Shown here one piece after another: positions 35,918 through 43,193 of a stretch of DNA of 64,000 nt. The DNA comes from Hymenobacter citatus. GTDB taxonomy: Bacteria > Bacteroidota > Bacteroidia > Cytophagales > Hymenobacteraceae. Each line of letters opens with the position of its first letter. The first letter of the stretch is position 1. The notes below the pieces were generated by a model that saw only the letters and a list, made by a program, of their open reading frames with translations, was not told the DNA's origin and made no database searches. Both the position numbers and the translations under genes were made by a program. The stretch lies in assembly GCF_014333615.1 (NCBI RefSeq), contig NZ_JACSCY010000011.1:1-64000 (forward strand), written 5' to 3'.

Positions 35918-37177
35918 CTATGTACGTTCGTTGGGGGTAGAGCCGGAAGCCGAATCTTCCGTAGTCAAGTTCGTTTTGCGCTCCATACGGTCCTGCATGA
36001 GCTTTACCATCTGCTCCCAGGTTAGATCCCAGGAAATGGTGCTGAGGTAATCGTCGGTGCGCTGGCGCCAGTCGGCATCCTGGTGTTGTTGCAAGGCTTT
36101 TTCGATGCCCTGGGCAAACTCATCGGCGGTGGCAGCAATGTGTACCAGATTCAGGTCGCCGTAGGGCCGCACCACATCGCGGATGGGCGTGCTCACTACC
36201 GGGCGGCCGGCGGCCAAATACTCGGGGGTTTTAGTAGGCGAAATAAACTTGGTGCTTTCGTTGTCGGCAAACAGAAGCGTAGCCACCTCCCAACCCCGCA
36301 GATAGGCAGGTAGTTCCTGATAATTCTTGCCGCCTAGATAATGAATATTGGTGGCTCGTGGCAGGGTAGCCGGATCGATTTTTACGACTGGCCCGATGAT
36401 GACAAATTGCCATTCGGGATGCGCTTCAGCCAACTCACCGAGAAGTTGGATGTCAAGCCGCTCATCTACTACCCCAAAAAAGCCAATGCGCGGATGGGCA
36501 ATGCCGGCCTGATCGGCGGGTTCGGGCATTTCCTGGCGAGCCTGGCCAAAGTGGTCTTTGTCGATGCTGCTCGGGAAAGGGTGCGCGTCGCGGTGCTGCT
36601 GGCTTTTGGCCTCGTAGAGCGTATGTCCACCGGTGAATACCAAATCAGCTTTCCCGAATAGCTCTTGTTCCCGCTCGCGCAACGCAGGTGGCGCAAACTT
36701 GAACGCGGCCAGCTCATCCATGCAGTCGTATACGGTCAGCACGGGCTTAAACTGGCGCGACTTATCGAGCGCCATCGGCGTGTAGTACCAGAAAATATAC
36801 TTCTCGATGCTGTTTTCGGCAAAATAGCGGGCCAACAGCTCGTACTGTATCTGGTTGCTGTGCGCTTCGTCGAGGCCGTGGGGTAGGTGAGCTACCACTA
36901 CCTTCAGGCCGTTTTGCCGCTCTTTAATTTCGAGGTGCGGCTCTACCTGATCGGGGTGAACAAAGGCATCTTCGACGTAGAACACGCGGCCTTGCTGCGC
37001 AAATCGCGACAACAAGTGCTGGGGGCGCTGCCACACAAAATCCCAGTGCAAGTGTGCAAAACACACCAAATCCGGCACAGTTGTATCGTTGGTAGCAGGG
37101 AGAGGATGTAAAACAGGAACGGAAGCGGCAGCTACAGTATCGCGCGCAGAATCTTTGGCCGAAGGCGGAGACGGCAT
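35918..37177 (-). CDS. glycosyltransferase, GT-B fold
   Basis: About 419 residues with the likely ATG near 37177 (MPSPPSAKDSARDTVAAASV); a GTG 36 bases earlier is possible. The body starts at about residue 35 with VPDLVCFAHLHWDFVWQRPQ, a typical opening of this glycosyltransferase group, and contains PVLTVYDCMDELAAF, a Rossmann-like GFFGVVDERLDIQLL and the C-terminal TKTPEYLAAGRPVVSTP of family 1/4 retaining enzymes. It transfers a sugar, possibly galactose from the glf product, to a lipid or glycan. Substrates are not predictable from sequence. It probably forms an operon with glf. Confidence 0.85.
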   Translation of the reverse strand: MPSPPSAKDSARDTVAAASVPVLHPLPATNDTTVPDLVCFAHLHWDFVWQRPQHLLSRFAQQGRVFYVEDAFVHPDQVEPHLEIKERQNGLKVVVAHLPHGLDEAHSNQIQYELLARYFAENSIEKYIFWYYTPMALDKSRQFKPVLTVYDCMDELAAFKFAPPALREREQELFGKADLVFTGGHTLYEAKSQQHRDAHPFPSSIDKDHFGQARQEMPEPADQAGIAHPRIGFFGVVDERLDIQLLGELAEAHPEWQFVIIGPVVKIDPATLPRATNIHYLGGKNYQELPAYLRGWEVATLLFADNESTKFISPTKTPEYLAAGRPVVSTPIRDVVRPYGDLNLVHIAATADEFAQGIEKALQQHQDADWRQRTDDYLSTISWDLTWEQMVKLMQDRMERKTNLTTEDSASGSTPNERT

Positions 37178-37335
37178 GTACAGGAACAGTAAAAAAGGTA
37201 GAGGATAGTCCACGCACAGTAGATCTCACACATGCTGTGCCGTAGTATTGTTGACATACGGGGTTGCCAACAAAAGGATATTGTCGAGTTAAGACAATTC
37301 TATGGGCCTTTTACTGCTACTGCTTAGTCTCCCTT

Positions 37336-37881
37336 CTACATTCCTGACACGGATGCTGCGGGCGCCGTGAGCACCTGCTGAAATTCTACAGCATCTTCCC
37401 ACCCGGTAGGCGTGCGCAGCCAGTCGCGCCGGACGCCTACCCGCCGGAAGCCCGCCGCCCGAAACAGCCGCAGGCTGGCCACATTGTGCGCCGATACAGT
37501 GCAGTAGAGTTGGTGCAGGCGCAGGGTATGGTAGGCATAGTCGAGCACTAGCTCTAAGGCCGCCAGCGCAAAGCCTTGCCGCCGCTCGGCTGCCAAAATC
37601 GTGATGCCTACCCCGGCGCGCTGGTGCAGGGGGTCGTAATTAAAAAAATCTAATGTGCCGATGGGCCGCTCGTCGGCGGTAGCGCAAATTACCAGGCGCA
37701 GTTGGCGCACCTCGTGCCAATCGGCGGCGGCGTGGTCGAGGTAGCGGCGCAGCATGTAGCGCGACACAGGTGCCAATGTATCGGACACCCCCCAAATCAC
37801 GGGGTCATTTTCGAGTTGATAGAGAAAGTCTAAATCCGATTTTTCCAGCGCCCGCAAGCTCACCAAAGGACAACGCAGCAT
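37336..37881 (-). CDS. GNAT-family N-acetyltransferase (RimJ/RimL-like)
   Basis: A 181-residue protein from the ATG at 37881. It has the RimJ/L pattern: VSLRALEKSDLDFLYQLEND at the start, a beta strand with IGTLDFFNYD, then the acetyl-CoA loop VGITILAAERRQGFALAALE and the strand LYCTVSAHNVASLRLFRAAGF. It could acetylate an N-terminus, a small molecule or, as near relatives SpeG, a polyamine; the substrate is unknown. A TTG codon precedes the ATG. It lies 49 bases after dapF on the same strand and may be co-transcribed with it. Confidence 0.85.
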   Translation of the reverse strand: MLRCPLVSLRALEKSDLDFLYQLENDPVIWGVSDTLAPVSRYMLRRYLDHAAADWHEVRQLRLVICATADERPIGTLDFFNYDPLHQRAGVGITILAAERRQGFALAALELVLDYAYHTLRLHQLYCTVSAHNVASLRLFRAAGFRRVGVRRDWLRTPTGWEDAVEFQQVLTAPAASVSGM

Positions 37882-37930
37882 CAACTCAGGGTAGAAATAT
37901 TCAATAGCAACCAGTTATCAGTGACGAAAG

Positions 37931-38740
37931 CTACGCTATTTCGATGGTTCCGTCGAACACGCGGGTGGCGGGGCCGCTCAAATAAATATCTGTGAATGAA
38001 CCATCGGGGTGGGCTTGGAAGGCCACGCGTAGGTCGCCACCGGGTGTGCGCAGGTGTACAGGGCTGCTGGCACCGCGCCGCGAGGCAGCCAGCGCTACAG
38101 CCGTTACGCCCGTGCCGCAGCTCTGGGTTTCGTCTTCTACCCCACGCTCGTAGGTGCGCACCTGCCAGGGCGCGTCGGGCACGCTTGGTTCTTCTACAAA
38201 GTTGACGTTGGTGCCACTGGCGGCGTACAGCGCGCCGTAGCGCACCGCCCTACCCTCGGCAAACACATTGAAGGCGGCCAAGGAGTCGGTGGGTAGAAAC
38301 CGTACAAGGTGGGGCGAGCCGGTATTCAAAAAAACGCCGTCGTGAGCAGTTACTTCTTCCTGCCAGGCCACGTCCTGCATGCGCAGGTGTACAGTACCGT
38401 CGGCATCGATGGTGGCCTCGTGGGGGCCATCGGCGGCCAGAAAGTGAGCGGTGGTATCAATCACGCCTACCTGGCGGGCAAAGGCCACGGTGCAGCGCCC
38501 CCCGTTGCCGCACATCGAGCCCAGATGGCCGTCGGCGTTGAAATACACCATCTCAAAATCGTACTCGGGGTGCAGGCGCAGCAAAATCAGACCATCGGCG
38601 CCAATACCCCGGCGCCGGTCGCAGAGGTGGTGTACCAGCTGGTGATTGGCGGCATCGAACTGATTGGCGCGGTCGTCTACCATCACGAAGTCGTTGCCGG
38701 TGCCCTGGTACTTGAAGAAGGAAAGCTGCGTGGTCGTCAT
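37931..38740 (-). CDS. dapF: diaminopimelate epimerase
   Basis: A 269-residue enzyme that converts LL- to meso-diaminopimelate for lysine and peptidoglycan. The two catalytic cysteines are in CGNGGRC (Cys77) and SCGTG (Cys208). FKYQGTGNDFVMVDDR opens the protein; GADGLILL, YFNADGHLGSMCGNGGR and TGSPHLV follow. Length is normal. An exact -7 promoter box (38745-38752) lies only four bases before the ATG, so the transcript may be leaderless. It faces a divergent methyltransferase gene that has the same layout, and a GNAT gene follows it on the same strand. Confidence 0.96.
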   Translation of the reverse strand: MTTTQLSFFKYQGTGNDFVMVDDRANQFDAANHQLVHHLCDRRRGIGADGLILLRLHPEYDFEMVYFNADGHLGSMCGNGGRCTVAFARQVGVIDTTAHFLAADGPHEATIDADGTVHLRMQDVAWQEEVTAHDGVFLNTGSPHLVRFLPTDSLAAFNVFAEGRAVRYGALYAASGTNVNFVEEPSVPDAPWQVRTYERGVEDETQSCGTGVTAVALAASRRGASSPVHLRTPGGDLRVAFQAHPDGSFTDIYLSGPATRVFDGTIEIA

Positions 38741-38744
38741 GTTG

Positions 38745-38752
38745 CAAAGATA
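38745..38752 (-). promoter_or_regulatory. -7 promoter box directly before dapF
   Basis: TATCTTTG on the minus strand matches the TAnnTTTG consensus exactly and ends four bases before the dapF ATG (38740). A -33 element is not evident. Confidence 0.65.
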
Positions 38753-38777
38753 CGGCGCGGCGTTCTACCCTACTCCC

Positions 38778-38785
38778 TACCTTTG
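38778..38785 (+). promoter_or_regulatory. -7 promoter box directly before methyltransferase gene
   Basis: TACCTTTG matches TAnnTTTG exactly and ends five bases before the ATG at 38791. It forms a divergent pair with the box of dapF, 25 bases away. Confidence 0.65.
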
Positions 38786-38790
38786 CAGCT

Positions 38791-39672
38791 ATGTATTCTT
38801 TCCTCACCACTGGCACTTGGCCTGACTACGAACTGCTGGACGCGGGCAATTTTGAAAAGCTGGAGCGTTTCGGCCAATACATTCTGGCCCGGCCCGAGCC
38901 GCAGGCCATCTGGGACCCGCACCTGCCCGCCTCGGAGTGGCAGCGCGCCCACGCCACGTTCACCCGCGAGAAGGGCAGCCAAGAGCGCGGCCAGTGGAAA
39001 CTGAAGCCCAGCATGCCCGAGCAGTGGGTCATCAAGTACGACCAAGGCGACTTGCGGCTGCGGTTCCGGTTGGGGCTGTCGTCGTTCAAGCACGTGGGGC
39101 TATTTCCGGAGCAGGACCCCAACTGGCGCTTCATCTTTGAGCAAACCAAAAAGCGCCGCGCCTCTACCCCACGGGTGCTGAACCTGTTTGCCTATACCGG
39201 CGCCGCCACGCTGGCCGCCCGTGCCGCCGGCGCCGACGTGACCCACCTGGACTCGGTGAAGCAGGTGAACTTCTGGGCCCGCGACAACATGGAAGCCTCG
39301 GGTATAGACGGTGTGCGCTGGCTGGTGGAAGATGCCATGAAATACGTGCGCCGCGAGGTGAAACGGGGTAGCAAATACCAAGGCTTGATCTTGGACCCGC
39401 CCGCCTACGGCCGCGGCCCCAACGGCGAAAAATGGCAGCTGGAAGACGAGTTGAACGAGATGCTTAAGCTCTGCCAGCAGCTCCTCGACCCACAAGACCA
39501 TTTCTTTCTGATTAATCTGTATTCGCTGGGGTTCTCGGCCCTGATTCTGGACAATCTGACCACGGCTACTTTCGGCGTATCGGCCGGGCAGCGCGAAATC
39601 GGCGAAATCTACCTGCACGACCAAGGCCAGCGCAAGCTGCCGCTGGGCACTTTCTGCCGATTTGCTACGTAG
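38791..39672 (+). CDS. class I SAM-dependent methyltransferase (RlmI/RlmK-like)
   Basis: A 293-residue methyltransferase. The SAM-binding core is clear: VLNLFAYTGAATLAARAAGA (motif I) at about 130, THLDSVKQVNFWARDNME, and LILDPPAYGRGPNGEKW (motif IV), whose DPPAYG resembles 23S rRNA cytosine methyltransferases of the COG1092 group. The N-terminal PUA domain of RlmI is missing; instead the first 80 residues are a beta-rich region starting MYSFLTTGTWPDYELLDAG. The substrate is probably rRNA, but small molecule is possible. The start lies five bases from an exact -7 box. Confidence 0.85.
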   Translation: MYSFLTTGTWPDYELLDAGNFEKLERFGQYILARPEPQAIWDPHLPASEWQRAHATFTREKGSQERGQWKLKPSMPEQWVIKYDQGDLRLRFRLGLSSFKHVGLFPEQDPNWRFIFEQTKKRRASTPRVLNLFAYTGAATLAARAAGADVTHLDSVKQVNFWARDNMEASGIDGVRWLVEDAMKYVRREVKRGSKYQGLILDPPAYGRGPNGEKWQLEDELNEMLKLCQQLLDPQDHFFLINLYSLGFSALILDNLTTATFGVSAGQREIGEIYLHDQGQRKLPLGTFCRFAT

Positions 39673-39683
39673 GGGCGCAAAGA

Positions 39684-39805
39684 GAACGTCATTTCGACCA
39701 ACGGGAGAAATCTCGCGTGCTGCATTAGAACGTCATCCAAGACCCTCAGTCCCTAATACCCCAATAAAGCACGCGAGATTTCTCCCGCTGGTCGAAATGA
39801 CGTTC
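39684..39805. repeat. inverted repeat, family B
   Basis: Left arm (39684-39721) and right arm (about 39768-39805) are complementary with one or two mismatches: outer word GAACGTCATTTCGACC, inner words GAGAAATCTCGCGTGC. The loop of about 46 bases holds a fragment of another repeat (CGTCATCCAAGACCC). It lies between the methyltransferase and ppx genes; shorter relatives are at 21131-21157. Confidence 0.85.
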
Positions 39806-39840
39806 TTTCATTGCCAATCACCTATCCCTAACCACAGACA

Positions 39841-40779
39841 ATGATTCGTCACCGCCGCCTGGCCCTGATAGATATGGGCACCAATACCTTTCACCTGCTG
39901 ATTGTGGAGCTGCCCGAAGCCGGCCACGCAGCGCCCAAAACGCTGCTCAGCACCAAAGCCGGCGTGAAGCTGGGTGAAGGCGGGGTGAGCAAAGGCGAGT
40001 TGCAACCCGCCGCCATGGACCGTGCCTTGCATACGCTGCAAGGCTTCAGGGAAGAGATAGAATTGCACCAAGTAACGGATGTGCGTGCCACCGCCACCAG
40101 TGCCGTGCGCGTGGCCCGCAATGGGCGCGAGTTTGTGCAGCGCGTGTTTGAGGAAACCGGTATCCAAGTAGAAGTGATTGATGGAGCCCGCGAGGCCGAG
40201 CTGATTGCTTACGGCATCCGGCAGGCCGTGCCGCTGGGTGCTACTCGCCATTTGCTGATGGATATTGGCGGCGGCTCGGTAGAGTTTATTATTGCCGATG
40301 CGGATACGATTTTCTGGAAGCAGAGCTTCGAAATTGGTGGGCAGCGGCTGCTGGATCAGTTTTTCCGCCACGACCCGCTCCTACCCTCTGATATTGCCGA
40401 CGAGCAAGCCTACCTCGCCACTGCGCTGGCGCCCCTCACAGCGGCCGTGCAGCAATATCAGCCCACGGTGCTGGTAGGCTCGTCGGGTACTTTCGATACC
40501 CTGGCCGATATGCACGCCGCCCGCCGGGGTGAGCCCCGCTCTACCCCGCCGCCAGCCACTACCCTCTCTACAGAGAGCTTCTACGAAAGCTACCAACTGT
40601 TTCGCACGCTTGATAACGCCGGCCGTCGTGCCCTACCTGGTATGCTGCCTATGCGCGCCGATATGATTGTGGTGGCCAGCGTCCTCATCGACTACGTGCT
40701 GCAAACCTATGGTTTGACGCAGGTTATTGCCTCAGCGTATGCGTTGAAGGAAGGTATGTTGGCGGAGATGCTAGGGTAG
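39841..40779 (+). CDS. Ppx/GppA-type exopolyphosphatase
   Basis: A 312-residue actin-fold phosphatase. The nucleotide-binding motifs are LIDMGTNTFHLLIVEL at the start, ATATSAVRVARNG, GAREAELIAYGIRQA and LLMDIGGGSVEFII, all as in exopolyphosphatase/guanosine pentaphosphate phosphatase. It should shorten polyphosphate or convert pppGpp to ppGpp; the short length (E. coli GppA is about 500) fits Bacteroidota Ppx. A near-terminal region has GSSGTFDTLADMHA and LPMRADMIVVASVLIDYVLQ. It stands alone between two repeat elements. Confidence 0.92.
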   Translation: MIRHRRLALIDMGTNTFHLLIVELPEAGHAAPKTLLSTKAGVKLGEGGVSKGELQPAAMDRALHTLQGFREEIELHQVTDVRATATSAVRVARNGREFVQRVFEETGIQVEVIDGAREAELIAYGIRQAVPLGATRHLLMDIGGGSVEFIIADADTIFWKQSFEIGGQRLLDQFFRHDPLLPSDIADEQAYLATALAPLTAAVQQYQPTVLVGSSGTFDTLADMHAARRGEPRSTPPPATTLSTESFYESYQLFRTLDNAGRRALPGMLPMRADMIVVASVLIDYVLQTYGLTQVIASAYALKEGMLAEMLG

Positions 40780-40783
40780 GCTG

Positions 40784-40964
40784 TCATCCCGAGCACAGCC
40801 AGGAACCTGAGAATATTAGAACGTTATGCTGAGCATGTGGCGAATCAAGCCAGTGTCGCAGCGGAGTCGAAGCATCTCGCGTGCCACGCTAATCTCAATC
40901 GCCAGGAAATTACCGGGAGCACGCGAGATGCTTCGACTCCGCTCCGCTGCACTCAGCATGACGT
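40784..40964. repeat. composite of dispersed repeats, family C inside
   Basis: It begins with a truncated family A-like piece (GTCATCCCGAGC, 40784 on), followed by a longer inverted repeat (about 40821-40964) with left words GTTATGCTGAGC, GCAGCGGAGTCGAAGCATCTC and right words GAGATGCTTCGACTCC, GCACTCAGCATGACG. The left arm has an insertion of about 20 bases compared with the right. Lies between ppx and the Ldh-type gene. Confidence 0.75.
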
Positions 40965-40991
40965 CCTCTCACAGAAAAGATTCACAAATTC

Positions 40992-42053
40992 ATGACCTTC
41001 TCCTACAACCACCTCTTCGCCTTCACCGAAAACGTATTCCGTAGCATGGGTTGCCCAGAGGCCGATGCCACGCTGGCCACCGAAAGCCTGCTGGCCGCCG
41101 ATTTGCGCGGGGTAGACTCGCATGGGGTGGCGCGGCTGATTGGCTACGTACGGCTCTGGGAAGCGGGCCGCATTAACCCTACCCCCCGCGTGGGTGTAAC
41201 GTATGAAACCCCCAGCACCGCTGTAGTAGATGGCGACGGTGGCCTGGGCCTGGTGGTAGCGCCCAAAGCTATGGAAGTGGCCATTGAAAAAGCCCGTGTG
41301 GCGGGCACCGGCTGGGTGTCGGTGCGCAACTCCAACCACTTTGGTATTGCGGGCTACCACGCCATGAAAGCACTGGCGCACGACATGATTGGACTGGCTA
41401 TGACCAACGCCTCTCCCCTGGTGGCCCCTACCCACTCCCTCGACCGACTACTCGGTACCAATCCCATTGCGGTGGCTATTCCAGCCGCCGAGCAGCCCGA
41501 TTTCGTGGCCGACTTTGCTACCACTACCGCGGCCAACGGCAAGCTGGAAATCCTGCAACGCAAAAACCAACCAGCCCCTACCGGCTGGATTCAAGACAAG
41601 GAAGGTAATGTATCGACCAACCCGAATGAGCTGAAAGACGGCGGCGCCCTGCAACCATTGGGCGGCGAGACTGGCTCACACAAAGGCTACTGCCTGGGTA
41701 GCGTGGTCGATATCTTCTCGGCTGTACTAAGTGGGGCCAACTATGGGCCGTGGGTACCGCCGTTCGTGGCGTTTCTGCAACCGCCTGCCGATCCGGTGGG
41801 CCAGGGCATCGGGCACTTCTTCGGGGCCATGCGCGTAGACGCCTTTCGCCCCGCCGACGAGTTCAAAGCACATATGGACAATTGGATTTCCACCTTCCGC
41901 AACGCCCGCGCTGTGCCGGGCCAGCAGGTTCTCATTCCCGGCGACCCGGAGCGGGAATCATCAGCCAAACGGCTACTGGAGGGTATTCCGCTCCTTGACC
42001 CCGTGGTGAAAGACCTGGAAACGGTGGGGCAAAAGTTTGGGCTGACCTTATAA
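40992..42053 (+). CDS. Ldh2-family malate/L-lactate-type dehydrogenase
   Basis: A 353-residue NAD(P)-dependent oxidoreductase of the LDH2/MDH2 family, which reduces or oxidises 2-keto or hydroxy acids such as malate, lactate or sulfolactate. Markers are LLAADLRGVDSHGVARLIGYV, SVRNSNHFGIAGYHAM, ALTNASP-type segment MTNASPLVAP, and GSHKGYCLGSVVDIFS. The length is normal and the protein is soluble. The substrate cannot be told from the sequence. The next gene is convergent and the two are separated by a very long hairpin. Confidence 0.88.
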   Translation: MTFSYNHLFAFTENVFRSMGCPEADATLATESLLAADLRGVDSHGVARLIGYVRLWEAGRINPTPRVGVTYETPSTAVVDGDGGLGLVVAPKAMEVAIEKARVAGTGWVSVRNSNHFGIAGYHAMKALAHDMIGLAMTNASPLVAPTHSLDRLLGTNPIAVAIPAAEQPDFVADFATTTAANGKLEILQRKNQPAPTGWIQDKEGNVSTNPNELKDGGALQPLGGETGSHKGYCLGSVVDIFSAVLSGANYGPWVPPFVAFLQPPADPVGQGIGHFFGAMRVDAFRPADEFKAHMDNWISTFRNARAVPGQQVLIPGDPERESSAKRLLEGIPLLDPVVKDLETVGQKFGLTL

Positions 42054-42059
42054 AACGTC

Positions 42060-42124
42060 CTACCCTATCAACGCCAAGAGCCGCCGCGAATTATTCGCGG
42101 CGGCTCTTGGCGTTGATAGGGTAG
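42060..42124. terminator. 31-bp perfect hairpin between convergent genes
   Basis: Bases 42060-42090 are the exact reverse complement of 42094-42124, with a three-base TTA loop. It covers almost all of the gap between the Ldh-type gene (+) and the L,D-transpeptidase gene (-). The length is well beyond a normal terminator, as for the palindromes at 1-66 and 6074-6131. Confidence 0.85.
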
Positions 42125-42130
42125 CCAAAA

Positions 42131-42970
42131 TTAAATCAAATGTCCTGTAGTGGTATGAGCAGCAGCTAATGCCTGGGCAGCTACGTTTTGATCGAGGTAG
42201 CGCGAGCTGTACGAAGCATCGTTGCCATTTAGAAACAGGCAGGTATGTCCGCCAACTGCGTCAATAATTTGCGCATACTGATCCATTGGTAGTGCCGGGC
42301 AACCCAAGCTGCGACCCAAGCGACCATACTGCCGTACAAAATCCTCGCTCACATAATCAGCGCCGTGCATCACTACGGCACGTTTCAGGGCGTTGTCGTT
42401 GTAGCCTTCGTCAAGGCCCACCAGTTTCAGGGAGCGGCCATGCTTGCCCACATACTCTGCTTGGGTCACGTAGAAACCCAGGCTGCTCATGTTCGACTCG
42501 TTTTCGTTGGAAAAATTGGTCGCCATGTTTTCGCCGGAGTTGTGGCCGTGCGCTACCAGCGTGTGGAAAAGCACCTGCTGGTTGTCTAAGTCCAGCACCC
42601 ACAAACGCTTTTCGGTGGAAGGTAGGCTGAAGTCGATAACCGTCAGGCGGTCTTTCGCACCCAACTTGCCAGCCTCTTTCAGATTGAGGTAGCCTGTCAT
42701 GGCCTTCTCAAACACGCCAAATTGCATCCCTTGCGCTTCCAGATTCATGGCCTGGTAGAGCTTATCGAACCGTTGATTCAGGAAAGTAGCCTGCATTTCT
42801 TCGGCCGTAGGTAGGGTCTGGTGCGTACGAGCACGCGCCAGCGTCTTGCTAACGGGTGCTGCTACCGGCGTGGCCAAAAACAAGGCGGCCACAAAAGGCA
42901 TAATACGACGCGTGAGCCGCTTGGCCCGGCGTTTCAGTCGCTGACGATGTACTACACTCGGCTTTTCCAT
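42131..42970 (-). CDS. murein L,D-transpeptidase catalytic-domain protein
   Basis: A 279-residue protein from the ATG at 42970 (MEKPSVVHRQRLKRRAKRL); upstream codons to 43012 add a weak leader. A basic N-terminus is followed by a hydrophobic segment (MPFVAALFLATPVAAPVS) that serves as signal or anchor. The catalytic part has LDNQQVLFHTLVAHGHNSG, VVMHGADY and GRSLGCPALP, where the His and the Cys are the expected active-site residues of the L,D-transpeptidase-like family. It acts on peptidoglycan in the periplasm. The gap 42971-43193 upstream shows nothing clear. Confidence 0.85.
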   Translation of the reverse strand: MEKPSVVHRQRLKRRAKRLTRRIMPFVAALFLATPVAAPVSKTLARARTHQTLPTAEEMQATFLNQRFDKLYQAMNLEAQGMQFGVFEKAMTGYLNLKEAGKLGAKDRLTVIDFSLPSTEKRLWVLDLDNQQVLFHTLVAHGHNSGENMATNFSNENESNMSSLGFYVTQAEYVGKHGRSLKLVGLDEGYNDNALKRAVVMHGADYVSEDFVRQYGRLGRSLGCPALPMDQYAQIIDAVGGHTCLFLNGNDASYSSRYLDQNVAAQALAAAHTTTGHLI

Positions 42971-43193
42971 TGGGAGTAATGTTCTTACTGGAAGAAAAAA
43001 GCACCAACGCACACGCCTGGCACTTATCTGACTCTATACGAACAACGCCAACGGATGATTCAGTTTCCGGCTACTTCATTTTATTAGCATAGTTCTATAT
43101 TGTTACAACCCGTTTTTACTGCCTTGCAGCTAACATCAGAGCACACCGTGGTCATACTCTACCTGACGCAGCATACAATGCAGGTTTTGTCTG

